From positions 1-64,000 of the forward strand of contig NZ_JAODTZ010000015.1 of assembly GCF_025399795.1 (NCBI RefSeq): 64,000 nucleotides of DNA. Direction: 5' to 3'. Of the stretch, positions 40,146 through 49,461 are shown piece by piece. A program made the position numbers and the translations under genes. Under the pieces are notes generated by a model, which was not told where the DNA came from, did no database searches, and saw only the letters and a list, made by a program, of their open reading frames with translations. The stretch's first letter is position 1. Each line of letters begins with the position of its first letter. Origin of the DNA: Streptomyces rhizosphaerihabitans (GTDB lineage Bacteria > Actinomycetota > Actinomycetes > Streptomycetales > Streptomycetaceae).

Positions 40146-40847
40146 TCAGACGGGCTGGCCGATCGGGCGGACGACGACCGTGTTCACGTCGACGCCCGTC
40201 GGCTGTCCCACCGCCCAGACGATCGAGTCCGCGAGCTGGTCCGCCGTCAGCAGGTGCCCCGGCGGAAGGCTGCCGTAGCTGTCCCAGAAAGGGGTCTCCA
40301 CGCGGCCGGGCGAGATCAGGGTCACGCCCACTCCGTACTCGGTGACCTGGCGCCTGGTGTTCTCGGCGAGCCCGGTCACCGCCCACTTGGTCGCGCCGTA
40401 GATGTTGCCGGGCGTGTTCACATGCCCGGCGACACTGCCGATCAGCACGATGCGGCCACGGGTCTCCTTCAGCGCCTCGATGGATGCCCTGATGAGCAGC
40501 GCGGGCCCCAGCACATTGGTCAGCACCATCTCGGACCAGCCGGCGGGGTCGCCCTCCGCGACCGTGTCATGGGTGGCGAAACCGGCGTTGGCGACGACGG
40601 TGTCGAGCCGCCCGAACTCCTTGAGCGTCGCCTCGACCGCCGCTCGCACCTGGTCGTACTCGGCCGCGTGCCCGACGACCGTCAACAGCCCCTCAGGATT
40701 GCCGAGTTCATCGGCGAAGCCGCGCAGTCGCTCCGCACCGCGACCGGTGACGGCCACCCGGTGCCCGGCGTCGAGCAGCCGGCGGGCGACCGCGGCCCCG
40801 ATACCGCTTCCGCCTCCGGTGATGAGTGCGACGGGAGAGTCGGTCAT
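40146..40847 (-). CDS. Short-chain dehydrogenase/reductase (classical)
   Basis: 233 residues. The cofactor motif is TGGGSGIG (residues 10-17); NAG follows (VVANAGFA). The active site is complete: Ser in LIGSVAGHV and Tyr/Lys in YGATKWAV. GRVETPFWD is the normal C-terminal block. The substrate is unknown; the enzyme resembles acid-type oxidoreductases of the YdfG group. It is convergent with the chitosanase gene. Confidence 0.9.
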   Translation of the reverse strand: MTDSPVALITGGGSGIGAAVARRLLDAGHRVAVTGRGAERLRGFADELGNPEGLLTVVGHAAEYDQVRAAVEATLKEFGRLDTVVANAGFATHDTVAEGDPAGWSEMVLTNVLGPALLIRASIEALKETRGRIVLIGSVAGHVNTPGNIYGATKWAVTGLAENTRRQVTEYGVGVTLISPGRVETPFWDSYGSLPPGHLLTADQLADSIVWAVGQPTGVDVNTVVVRPIGQPV

Positions 40848-40977
40848 GGTGTACCCCCAAGAGTGTCCGGCCGGGCGCGGGCCGACTGTACGGCGAGCTC
40901 CGGGAGTTCATCACTTGGAGCACACTCGATGTCAAGGCCCACCGGACGTCCCCGCAGCCACGCGACGGTCGCCGGGG

Positions 40978-41937
40978 CTACTCCGGCTTGACCCCCACGT
41001 ACACCGTCATCGCCGTCAGGACGAACACGTCCGAGCGGTGGTGCACGCTCGCCTTGTCGTCCGGGTCGAGGAGCCGGTCGAGCGTGGCGAGGTCCTCCGC
41101 GTCGAGCCCTTCGGCGAGGCCGTCCCGCCTACGGGTGAGGACCGTGACGACGAAGTCGCGAGCCACGTCCGAGAGCGGGGCCGGGAGGTCGAGGAGGAAG
41201 GTTCGGGTCGCCGTGTGGCGCAGGCCGACGGCGGTGAGCAGGGCGGGCCAGTCCTCCGTCTCCGTCACCGATCCGGGCAGCTCGGCGCGCATGCGGGTGA
41301 ACCACTCGTCGTGCACCGCGTCGATGCGGGCCTCCAGGCCGGGCCGGCCGATGCCGGTGTCGCGCGGGAGGAAGCGCGTGGGCAGGCCGCCCTCCAGCAG
41401 GGCGAGGGTGCCACCTGGCGCGAGGCTCCGGACGAAACCCGCGAGGGCGGCCCGCTGGTCACCGACATGGTGCAGCGACCTGCTGGCCCACAACAGATCC
41501 GCGGGGTACTCCAAGTCGCCCACACCCTCGGAGAGTTCGGCCTCCACCGTGCTGAAGCGGTCGGCGACGCCGAGCCGCTCGGCGCGGGCACGGGCCTCCG
41601 CCAGCAGGGGCTCGGCGGCGTCCACGGCGACGACCCGCGCACCCGGGAACCTCTCGGCGAGCAGGCAGGAGATGACCCCGGGGCCACTGCCCGCGTCCAC
41701 GATCAGCCCCGGCTCGGGCTGCTGCTCCCGCAGCCACTCGGCCGCCTCGGCGTACGCCGGGGTGAACAGCTCCGCCTCCTGCACCAGCAGGGGCAGCATC
41801 TGGGAGAAATCCATGTGGGTGTGATCGTGCCCATGGTTCTGCGCGGGACCGTGGTGGTGGCCGTGATCCTGCGCCGAGCCTTGCTGGTGCGCAGGGCCGT
41901 GGCCGCTGCCGTGGTCGTGGTCGTGGTCCTGTGCCAT
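40978..41937 (-). CDS. SAM-dependent methyltransferase with a His-rich N-terminus
   Basis: 319 residues. The first 41 contain 13 histidines in DH/GH pairs (MAQDHDHDHGSGHG ...). The Rossmann methyltransferase core follows: motif I LIVDAGSGPGVISCL, acidic loop VVAVDAAEP, then LLWASRSLHHVGD. The substrate is unknown. The His-rich leader may bind Ni2+, Zn2+ or Cu2+ and is not part of the fold. ATG 41937 is the start that includes it. It diverges from the PhyH-like gene. Confidence 0.85.
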   Translation of the reverse strand: MAQDHDHDHGSGHGPAHQQGSAQDHGHHHGPAQNHGHDHTHMDFSQMLPLLVQEAELFTPAYAEAAEWLREQQPEPGLIVDAGSGPGVISCLLAERFPGARVVAVDAAEPLLAEARARAERLGVADRFSTVEAELSEGVGDLEYPADLLWASRSLHHVGDQRAALAGFVRSLAPGGTLALLEGGLPTRFLPRDTGIGRPGLEARIDAVHDEWFTRMRAELPGSVTETEDWPALLTAVGLRHTATRTFLLDLPAPLSDVARDFVVTVLTRRRDGLAEGLDAEDLATLDRLLDPDDKASVHHRSDVFVLTAMTVYVGVKPE

Positions 41938-42074
41938 GGGACAAGCCTCTCTCTCGGGATGAGGACAGCGTGCGCCGCCACTCCCGGAAACGGCCAGTCG
42001 TGTTGCCCGAACGGCAAAAGAAACCGCCGGAAAACCGGATGCGCCCGCGGGGACCCGTCATCGAACATGGCCGA

Positions 42075-42851
42075 ATGGACGACGCCGACGTCATGCTGGA
42101 GCGTTTCCTCGATGACGGCTTCGTGCGGATCGAGGGCGCCTTCCCGGCGCGGGTCGCCGCGGACTGCGTCCGGCTGCTGTGGCAGGAGACGGGCTGCTCC
42201 CCGGACGACCCCGCCACCTGGACCGAGCCCGTGCGCTGGATCTCCGGCATGGCCCAGGGCCCCTTCGCTGCCGCCGTCAACTCACCCGCCCTGCACGACG
42301 CGTTCGACCTGCTCCTCGGGGAGGGCCGCTGGGAGCCGCGCTACTCCCTGGGCAGCTTCCCGCTGCGCTTCCCGCACGAGGAGGAGCCGGACGACGCGGG
42401 CTGGCACATCGAGGGCAGCTATCTGCCCGAGGGCGCGACCTGGTACCACGCCAATCTCCGGTCCAGGGATCGCGCGCTGCTGATGCTGTTCCTGTTCACC
42501 GAGGTGGGTCCCGAGGACGCCCCGACCCGCATCCGCGTCGGCTCGCACCTGGACGTGCCGCCGCTCCTGGAGCCGTACGGGGAGGAGGGCGTCTCGGGCC
42601 TGGAGATCGCGCCGCTGCTGGTCGAGGCGTCTGCGCACCGGCCGGTCGCTTACGCCACCGGCCGGCCCGGCGACGTATACCTGTGTCATCCCTTCCTGGT
42701 GCACGCGGCGCAGCCGCACCACGGGAGCCGGCCCCGGTTCATGGCACAGCCGCCGCTGTCCCCGGCGGCGCCCCTGGAGCTGGAGCGGGCCGACGGGGAC
42801 TACTCGGCGGTGGAGTTCGCGATCCGCCAGGGGCTGGGGAAGGACAGCTGA
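42075..42851 (+). CDS. Phytanoyl-CoA dioxygenase (PhyH)-like Fe(II)/2-oxoglutarate oxygenase
   Basis: 258 residues from ATG 42075 (MDDADVMLERFLDDGFVRIE, the usual PhyH start); the frame is open further upstream to 41931. Candidate iron ligands are His and Glu in GWHIEGSY, an HxE in place of the classic HxD, and the distal His in HPFLVHAAQPHHG. The following Arg in SRPRFMAQ could bind 2-oxoglutarate. It would hydroxylate an unknown small molecule. It is divergent from the methyltransferase gene, 137 bp away. Confidence 0.8.
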   Translation: MDDADVMLERFLDDGFVRIEGAFPARVAADCVRLLWQETGCSPDDPATWTEPVRWISGMAQGPFAAAVNSPALHDAFDLLLGEGRWEPRYSLGSFPLRFPHEEEPDDAGWHIEGSYLPEGATWYHANLRSRDRALLMLFLFTEVGPEDAPTRIRVGSHLDVPPLLEPYGEEGVSGLEIAPLLVEASAHRPVAYATGRPGDVYLCHPFLVHAAQPHHGSRPRFMAQPPLSPAAPLELERADGDYSAVEFAIRQGLGKDS

Positions 42852-42878
42852 CCCCTGGCGGACCGCGCGCTCAGCCGG

Positions 42879-44597
42879 TCACAGGGCCGGGTACGCGTTC
42901 TTCATGAGCTCCTGGAACTGGGCGGAGAACCAGTGCCCGGAGAGCGGGGCGTTCGCCAGCGCGCCGGAGAGGCTGTTCCCGTTGCGGGCGTTGCCCGTGT
43001 ACGTCGGGTCGCACATCCGGTCGAAGCCCTTGCCCTCGTCGTTCGCGATCGCCGTGCTGGAGCCGTCGGACTCGCCCGGAGGCTTCATCCAGACATAGGC
43101 GTCGATGCCGGCCGCCGGTGCCGCCTTGGGACGCTCACCGAGGCCCGCGCCCGACTGGTTGCACCAGTTGCCGATGTGGATACGGCGGTCGTAGCGCCCT
43201 CCGTCGACGTACGTGTCGACGCTGGTCGTCGCGCCGGGACCGGCGGGCCGTGCCGTGCCGCCCCAGCCGTTCCTGGAGGTGTCGATCAGCATGCCGATAC
43301 CGGAGTTGAAGCCGACCGAGACGAGCTGGGTGCGGAAGGCCTGCGCGAAGGAGAGCTCGTCGACATAGCGGTTCCAGTCCACCCACTTGGACTGGCGGAC
43401 CGAGGTGCCGTTCACCGTGTCGTTGATGGTGAAGTTGTTCTCCTTGAGGGCGCTGTAGTTCGCCGTGTTGGTGATGAAGCCCTGGACATCGTTCACCGTC
43501 GCGCCCTCGGCGGTCGCGGCCTGCTTGAAGATGTTGGCGGCGGGGGCGAAGTTGTCGTCCCAGCCCAGCCATCCGTGGTGACCGGCGTCGAGGTAGTTGT
43601 AGACGTTCGGGATCACGCCGAGCTTGGCGAGCGCGTAGCCGACGCCCTTCACGTAGTTGCCGTTGGCGAGCATGGTGTCGCACGCGGGCGTGGCGGTCGC
43701 GCGGCTGCCGGTGTTGGTGACGAGGTTCGGCAGCGAGTCGATCTCGATGGTCGTGACGATGCGCAGCGAGGCGTACTTGGTGTCGGAGAGGATCGCCGCG
43801 ATCGGGTCGATGAACTGCGTCTTGTACTTGTCGATCTCCGTCGCGCCGATCTCGCCGTTGGAGGCGAGCGCGGCGCAGTCACGTCCGGGCAGGTCGTAGA
43901 CCACGAGCTGGACGACCTCTTCACCCGTGCCCTTCTGGGCGAGCGCCGCGTCGAGGTGGGCGCGCAGGCCCATGCTGCCGGACGCGCCGTTGATGGCGGC
44001 GATCCGGTCGAGCCAGACACCGGTGGGCTGGTTGGAGATCCGGCTGCCGCCGGTCTCGGCGGCGGCCTTCGCCGACCACTCCGGGTTCACGTACACCTTG
44101 GCGCCGGCGTACGGGTTGTCGACCTTGCCGGAGGGGTCGGTGCCGCCTCCGCCTCCCCCGCCGCCACTGCCGTCGTCGACGTTGCAGGTCACGCCGTCGA
44201 GCGTGAAGGCGGTGGGCAGCGCGTTGGTGCCGCTGTAGGAGCCGTTGAAGCCGAAGCTGACCGAACTCCCGGTCGCCAGTGTTCCGTTGTACGTCTCATT
44301 GGCGGCGGTGACGGCCGTCCCGCTCTGGGTGATCTTGGCGTTCCAGCCGGAGGTGACCTTCTGGTTCCCGGCGTACGACCACTTGACCGCCCAGGAGGAC
44401 TTGGCGGCGCTGTTGTTGGTGACGGTGACGGCGGCGGTGAAGCCGGTGTCCCACTGGTTCTGCACCTTGTAGTCGACGGTGCAGGGGATGGAGGCGACGG
44501 CGTTGGTGCCGACGTCGGCGGGGACCGCCGAGGCGGCGCCCGTTCCCGCCGCGATCAGGGCGAGTGCCCCGAGAAGTGCAGTTCTTGCACGGCTCAT
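42879..44597 (-). CDS. Secreted cellobiohydrolase/cellulase, GH6 with N-terminal CBM2
   Basis: 572 residues from ATG 44597 (AAGGAA upstream). A signal peptide (ALLGALALIAAGTG) leads into a CBM2 (about 37-140; CTVDYKVQNQWDTGFTAAV) and a Gly-rich linker (GSGGGGGGGG). The GH6 domain starts near KVYVNPEWSAKA. The catalytic acid Asp lies in VYDLPGRDCAALASNGE, and NYLDAGHHGWLGW and WMKPPGESDGSS are other GH6 landmarks. The extra loops of the C-terminal half suit a processive exo-enzyme acting from non-reducing ends. It lies 11 bases after the GH5 gene and is co-transcribed. Confidence 0.93.
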   Translation of the reverse strand: MSRARTALLGALALIAAGTGAASAVPADVGTNAVASIPCTVDYKVQNQWDTGFTAAVTVTNNSAAKSSWAVKWSYAGNQKVTSGWNAKITQSGTAVTAANETYNGTLATGSSVSFGFNGSYSGTNALPTAFTLDGVTCNVDDGSGGGGGGGGTDPSGKVDNPYAGAKVYVNPEWSAKAAAETGGSRISNQPTGVWLDRIAAINGASGSMGLRAHLDAALAQKGTGEEVVQLVVYDLPGRDCAALASNGEIGATEIDKYKTQFIDPIAAILSDTKYASLRIVTTIEIDSLPNLVTNTGSRATATPACDTMLANGNYVKGVGYALAKLGVIPNVYNYLDAGHHGWLGWDDNFAPAANIFKQAATAEGATVNDVQGFITNTANYSALKENNFTINDTVNGTSVRQSKWVDWNRYVDELSFAQAFRTQLVSVGFNSGIGMLIDTSRNGWGGTARPAGPGATTSVDTYVDGGRYDRRIHIGNWCNQSGAGLGERPKAAPAAGIDAYVWMKPPGESDGSSTAIANDEGKGFDRMCDPTYTGNARNGNSLSGALANAPLSGHWFSAQFQELMKNAYPAL

Positions 44598-44608
44598 GTG
44601 CGGGTTCC

Positions 44609-46087
44609 TTATCCGTTGAGGGCGCGCAGGTGGTCGCGCAGCCCGATGCCGTAGGAGGTCGGAGTGCCGTCGTAGTTCGAGATCAGCGACGGACCGGAGG
44701 AACAGTCCCAGGTGTTCCAGGTCCAGCCGAGGTACGAGAGCCCCCGGTCGTCGAACCACTTCATGACCGTGTCGACGAAGGCGTGGGAGCAGGTGTTCTC
44801 CCCGATCTCGCCCGCCACCAGGGGTACTTGGGCGGCGACCGGGGCGAGGGTCGAGTTCCAGCAGCTCTCGCTCGCGCAGGTGTTGAAGTTGTAGACGTGG
44901 TACGCGGCGACGAGATTGCCCGTGGGATCAGAGGGTTTGTACGTCAGCCACTGGCTCAGGTCGTTGGAGTACGCGAGACCGCCGGCCAGGATCAGGTTCT
45001 TGGCGCCGGTGCCGCGTACCGCGTCGACCAGGCTCTGCATTCCGGCCACCGGGTAGGAGATGCCGGGGCAGGTGCCGCCGTCGCGCCAGCAGGTCCACGC
45101 CTGGGTGGTCGTGGAGGTCGCGCGGTCCGGGTAGGGCTCGTTGAACAGGTCGAACGCGACGGCCGGGTCGTCCTTGAAGGTGTTCGCGACCGAGGACCAG
45201 AAGGACGGGGTGTACTGCGCGTCGGGCATGGGCTTCTGGCAGGTGGCGTGCACATCGGAGCAGCCGGCCGAGTTGCCGGTGTACTGGCCGTACGTCCAGT
45301 GCAGTTCGACGAGCGGGGTCATGCCGTGCGCCTCGACCTTGGCCACCAGGTCCTTGACCGCGGCGATGTAGTTGGCGCCGGCGTACTCCGGTTTGATGTT
45401 GGACAGGCCGAGCCAGCACTCCTCGTTCAGCGGAATGCGGACCGTGTTGACCTTCCAGTCGGCGATCGCCTTGACGGAGGCGTCGTCGACGGGGCCGTCG
45501 AAGAAGCCGTAGCCCTGGACGCACATGAACTCGCCGCCGGAGCGGTTGACACCGAGCATCCTGCGGGTGGCTCCGGCGGAGTCGACCAGCTTGTTGCCCG
45601 AGACGTGCAGTTTCGGCGCCTCACCGCCGGTCGGCGGCGGGTCGGTCGGCGTCGGTGTGGGCGTCGGCTGGGCGTCCACATTGCAGGTGGTGCCGTTGAG
45701 CTTGAAGGCCGTCGGCACCGCGTTGCTTCCCGACCAGGAGGCGAGGAAGCCGGCGCTGACGCTCGCGCCGGTGGCCAGCGAGCCGTTCCAGCTCTCGTTG
45801 GACGCGGTCACCGTCGTGCCGGACTGGGACCACTTGGCACTCCAGCCCTGGGTGACCTTCTGGCCGCCCGAGAAGTCGAAGCCGAGACTCCAACTGCTCA
45901 GCGCTGCCATGTTGTTGGTGATTTTCACGGCGCCCTGGAAGCCGGTGTCCCACTGACCGGTGACCGAGTACTCCACCGTGCACGCGGGAGTTGCTCCCGA
46001 GGCCGTGACGACCGGCGCGACAGCCGTGCCCACGAGGGCGACCGCGGCGCCGATCACTAAAAGAGACAAACGCGGGGGGTGACGCAT
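44609..46087 (-). CDS. Secreted endoglucanase, GH5 with N-terminal CBM2
   Basis: 492 residues from ATG 46087. Signal peptide (LSLLVIGAAVALVGTAVAP), CBM2 (about 35-135; CTVEYSVTGQWDTGFQGAV), a Pro/Thr linker (PTPTPTPTDPPPTGG), then the GH5 barrel. Acid/base Glu is in FDLFNEPYPD near residue 312 and the nucleophile Glu in VAGEIGENTC near 425. It cuts internal beta-1,4-glucan bonds. It is the first gene of the leftward GH5-GH6 operon, with a CebR-like box 49 bases upstream. Confidence 0.93.
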   Translation of the reverse strand: MRHPPRLSLLVIGAAVALVGTAVAPVVTASGATPACTVEYSVTGQWDTGFQGAVKITNNMAALSSWSLGFDFSGGQKVTQGWSAKWSQSGTTVTASNESWNGSLATGASVSAGFLASWSGSNAVPTAFKLNGTTCNVDAQPTPTPTPTDPPPTGGEAPKLHVSGNKLVDSAGATRRMLGVNRSGGEFMCVQGYGFFDGPVDDASVKAIADWKVNTVRIPLNEECWLGLSNIKPEYAGANYIAAVKDLVAKVEAHGMTPLVELHWTYGQYTGNSAGCSDVHATCQKPMPDAQYTPSFWSSVANTFKDDPAVAFDLFNEPYPDRATSTTTQAWTCWRDGGTCPGISYPVAGMQSLVDAVRGTGAKNLILAGGLAYSNDLSQWLTYKPSDPTGNLVAAYHVYNFNTCASESCWNSTLAPVAAQVPLVAGEIGENTCSHAFVDTVMKWFDDRGLSYLGWTWNTWDCSSGPSLISNYDGTPTSYGIGLRDHLRALNG

Positions 46088-46136
46088 GAAGCGACTCCTT
46101 GCAGATCTGGCGCGCCTTGATCGACGCGTCGACTGA

Positions 46137-46150
46137 TGGAACCGCTCCCA
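46137..46150. promoter_or_regulatory. Imperfect CebR box (GH5-GH6 operon)
   Basis: TGGAACCGCTCCCA matches the CebR/CelR operator TGGGAGCGCTCCCA at 12 of 14 bases and lies 49 bases before the GH5 start. Confidence 0.8.
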
Positions 46151-46268
46151 CTGGTGCCGATGAAGCTAGCGCCAAGTTCCACTGTTGGACAGAGGAGTTG
46201 CACTGTTGATCAATCGAATCATTTCGACTCTTCAAGCACCTTGACCCCTCACACCCCTCTCTCCAATA

Positions 46269-46282
46269 TGGGAGCGCTCCCA
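46269..46282. promoter_or_regulatory. Perfect CebR box (GH48 gene)
   Basis: TGGGAGCGCTCCCA is a perfect 14-bp palindrome identical to the operator of the LacI-family cellobiose/cellotriose-responsive repressor CebR, 60 bases upstream of the GH48 start. Confidence 0.92.
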
Positions 46283-46342
46283 CTGGTTCAAGGCTTGTTG
46301 CTCCTCCCCCCATTCTCCGAGCCGCAAGGAGGAACCAGCACC

Positions 46343-49267
46343 ATGGATCCCAGCCCTCGATGGAGACGTCGTCGCAGCTCGCGACGCCTGTGGACCGCCG
46401 TAGTGGCGGCTCTCGCCCTCCCGCTCGCGACTCTGGCGACCGGTACGACTCCCGCACACGCGGCCACGGTTCAGTGCAGCGTCGACTACAAGACCAACGA
46501 CTGGGGCTCCGGCTTCACCGCGGATCTGACGATCACCAACCGGGGCACCGACGCCATCAACGGCTGGACCCTGACGTACGCCTACGCGGGCAACCAGACC
46601 CTCACCAACGGCTGGAACGGGACCTGGTCCCAGTCCGGCAAGACGGTCACCGCGAAGAACGCGGCGTGGAACGGGACGATCGCCGCCGGGGCCGCCGTGA
46701 CCGCCGGCGCCCAGTTCACCTACAGCGGCACCAACACCGCACCCGCCTCCTACGCCGTCAACGGCACCACCTGCACGGGCGCGCATCAGCCGCCGATCAC
46801 CGTGCTGACCAGCCCCGCGGCGGGCGCCGTCTACACCCAGGGCGACTCCGTCCCGCTGGCCGCGACCGCGGCGGCGGCCGACGGGGCGACCATCTCCAAG
46901 GTCGAGTTCTATGACGACACGACCCTGCTCGGCACCGACACCAGCTCGCCGTACACGCTGTCGGCGTCCGGGCTGGCCGTGGGCAGTCATTCCGTCCTCG
47001 CGAAGGCGTACGACAGCCTGGGCGCGTCGGCGGAGTCCGTACCGGCCGGCATCACGGTCGCCTCGGGACCCGCGATCGTCGCTTCACCGGCCCAACTCGG
47101 CGTCCAGCAGAGCAAGTCGGGGACATTCACGGTGAAGCTCTCGACCCAGCCGAGCGCGAACGTGACGGTGGCGGTGGCCCGCACGGACGGCAACACGGGG
47201 CTGTCCGTCACCGGCGGTTCGAGTCTGACCTTCACCCCGTCCAACTGGAACACGGCCCAGACGGTGACCATCACCGCCGACGCCTCGGGCACGGGGTCCG
47301 CGACCTTCACGGCCTCGGCGACCGGTCAGGCCAAGGCCACCGTCACCGTGACGGAACTGGCCGCGACGAAGGCGTACGACGCGCGCTTCCTGGACCTCTA
47401 CGGCAAGATCACCAACCCGGCGAACGGCTACTTCTCCCCCGAGGGCATCCCGTATCACTCGGTGGAGACACTGATCGTCGAGGCGCCGGACCAGGGACAC
47501 GAGACGACGTCGGAGGCGTACAGCTATCTGATCTGGCTGCAGGCGATGTACGGGAAGGTCACCGGCGACTGGTCGAAGTTCAACGCCGCGTGGACGACCA
47601 TGGAGACGTACATGATCCCCACCCACGCCGACCAGCCGACCAACTCCTTCTACAACGCTTCCAAGCCGGCCACCTACGCGCCCGAGCTGGACACCCCGAA
47701 CGAGTACCCGGCCAAGCTCGACACGGGTGTCTCGGTCGGCCCGGACCCGATCGCCGCCGAGCTGAAGAGCGCGTACGGCACGGACGACGTGTACGGCATG
47801 CACTGGCTCCAGGACGTGGACAACACCTACGGCTACGGCAACGAGCCCGGCAAGTGCGAGGCTGGTCCGACCGCCACCGGCCCGTCGTACATCAACACCT
47901 TCCAGCGCGGTGCGCAGGAGTCGGTGTGGGAGACGGTGCCGCAGCCGACCTGCGACGCCTTCAAGTACGGCGGAAAGAACGGGTACTTGGACCTCTTCAC
48001 CGGGGACTCCTCGTACGCGAAGCAGTGGAAGTACACGGACGCCCCGGACGCCGACGCGCGCGCGGTGCAGGCCGCGTACTGGGCCGACGTGTGGGCCAAG
48101 GCCCAGGGCAAGAGCGCCGATGTCTCGACCACAGTCGGCAAGGCGGCGAAGATGGGCGACTACCTGCGCTACGCCATGTACGACAAGTACTTCAAGAAAA
48201 TAGGCAATTGCGTCGGCCCGACGACCTGCCCGGCGGGTACCGGCAAGGACGCCTCGCACTATCTGCTCTCCTGGTACTACGCCTGGGGTGGCGCGAACGA
48301 CACCTCGGCGGGCTGGGCCTGGCGCATCGGCTCCAGCCACACCCACGGCGGCTACCAGAACCCGCTGGCCGCCTACGCGCTCAGCACCAACGCCGACCTG
48401 AAGCCCAAGTCGGCGACGGGCGCCTCGGACTGGGCCACCTCGCTGACCCGGCAACTTGAGTTCTACCGCTGGCTCCAGTCGAACGAGGGCGCCATCGCGG
48501 GCGGCGCGACCAACAGCTGGGCGGGCCGTTACGCGACGCCTCCCACCGGGACGCCGACCTTCTACGGCATGTACTACGACCAGCAGCCGGTGTACCACGA
48601 CCCGCCGTCCAACCAGTGGTTCGGCTTCCAGGCCTGGTCCATGGAACGGGTCGCCGAGTACTACCAGCAGACGGGGAACGCGAGTGCCAAGGCGGTCCTC
48701 GACAAGTGGGTCGCATGGGCGCTGTCCAAGACCACGATCAACCCGGACGGCACCTACCAGATCCCCTCCACGCTCCAGTGGTCCGGCGCCCCGGACACCT
48801 GGAACGCGTCGAGTCCCGGCGCCAACAGCGGACTTCACGTCACCGTCGCCGACTACACGAACGACGTCGGGGTGGCCGCCGCGTACGCCAAGACCCTGTC
48901 GTACTACGCCGCCAAGTCCGGCAACGCCCAGGCGAAGACGACGGCGAAGGCGCTCCTCGACGGCATGTGGAACAACTACCAGGACGGTCTGGGCATAGCC
49001 GTCCCGGAGACCCGCGCCGACTACAACCGCTTCGACGACAGCGTGTACGTGCCGAGCACCTTCACCGGCACGATGCCGAACGGCGACGCGATCAACTCGT
49101 CCTCCACCTTCGCCTCGCTGCGGTCCTTCTACAAGAACGACCCGGCCTGGTCGAAGATCCAGAGCTATCTGGCGGGCGGCGCCGCGCCCTCCTTCACGTA
49201 CCACCGGTTCTGGGCGCAGGCGGACATCGCCCTCGCCATGGGCTCGTACGCGGAGCTTCTCGAATAG
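46343..49267 (+). CDS. Secreted reducing-end cellobiohydrolase, GH48 with CBM2 and two beta-sandwich modules
   Basis: 974 residues from ATG 46343 (AAGGAGG ten bases upstream). A twin-Arg-rich signal peptide (RRRRSSRRLWTAVVAALA) leads to CBM2 (about 38-138). A bacterial Ig-like module (about 140-232; VEFYDDTTLLGTD) and a second Ig/FnIII-like module (about 235-330; NVTVAVARTDGNTGLSVTGG) follow. The GH48 domain fills the rest, with its catalytic acid in QGHETTSEAYSYLIW and HWLQDVDNTYGYGN. GH48 enzymes work processively from reducing ends and synergise with GH6 and GH5. Divergent from GH5-GH6 across two CebR-like boxes. Confidence 0.94.
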   Translation: MDPSPRWRRRRSSRRLWTAVVAALALPLATLATGTTPAHAATVQCSVDYKTNDWGSGFTADLTITNRGTDAINGWTLTYAYAGNQTLTNGWNGTWSQSGKTVTAKNAAWNGTIAAGAAVTAGAQFTYSGTNTAPASYAVNGTTCTGAHQPPITVLTSPAAGAVYTQGDSVPLAATAAAADGATISKVEFYDDTTLLGTDTSSPYTLSASGLAVGSHSVLAKAYDSLGASAESVPAGITVASGPAIVASPAQLGVQQSKSGTFTVKLSTQPSANVTVAVARTDGNTGLSVTGGSSLTFTPSNWNTAQTVTITADASGTGSATFTASATGQAKATVTVTELAATKAYDARFLDLYGKITNPANGYFSPEGIPYHSVETLIVEAPDQGHETTSEAYSYLIWLQAMYGKVTGDWSKFNAAWTTMETYMIPTHADQPTNSFYNASKPATYAPELDTPNEYPAKLDTGVSVGPDPIAAELKSAYGTDDVYGMHWLQDVDNTYGYGNEPGKCEAGPTATGPSYINTFQRGAQESVWETVPQPTCDAFKYGGKNGYLDLFTGDSSYAKQWKYTDAPDADARAVQAAYWADVWAKAQGKSADVSTTVGKAAKMGDYLRYAMYDKYFKKIGNCVGPTTCPAGTGKDASHYLLSWYYAWGGANDTSAGWAWRIGSSHTHGGYQNPLAAYALSTNADLKPKSATGASDWATSLTRQLEFYRWLQSNEGAIAGGATNSWAGRYATPPTGTPTFYGMYYDQQPVYHDPPSNQWFGFQAWSMERVAEYYQQTGNASAKAVLDKWVAWALSKTTINPDGTYQIPSTLQWSGAPDTWNASSPGANSGLHVTVADYTNDVGVAAAYAKTLSYYAAKSGNAQAKTTAKALLDGMWNNYQDGLGIAVPETRADYNRFDDSVYVPSTFTGTMPNGDAINSSSTFASLRSFYKNDPAWSKIQSYLAGGAAPSFTYHRFWAQADIALAMGSYAELLE

Positions 49268-49318
49268 TCCCCGCTGTGGCTCCGCGTACGCGGTCCTGTC
49301 CCTGACGGCAGGGCCACC

Positions 49319-49357
49319 GGCCGGGCGGTCCCTCACCGCACTGAGGGCCGCCCGGCC
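49319..49357 (+). terminator. Hairpin after the GH48 gene
   Basis: A 16-bp stem with one bulged T (49319-49335 with 49342-49357) and a CCGCAC loop separates GH48 from GH74. Confidence 0.75.
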
Positions 49358-49461
49358 ATCACACGTTTCACCTCCGGCTCCGCCCCTTTCCCTGCCCTTT
49401 CCTCCTCCGCCTCCCCTCCCTCCCCTGCCTTCCCTCCCATCGCTCCCGGAGAGGACCCACC

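Noticed and set aside
49435..49448. CebR box before GH74
   Set aside because: Only the half CGCTCCC matches (9 of 14 bases), in a C-rich stretch; this is expected by chance.
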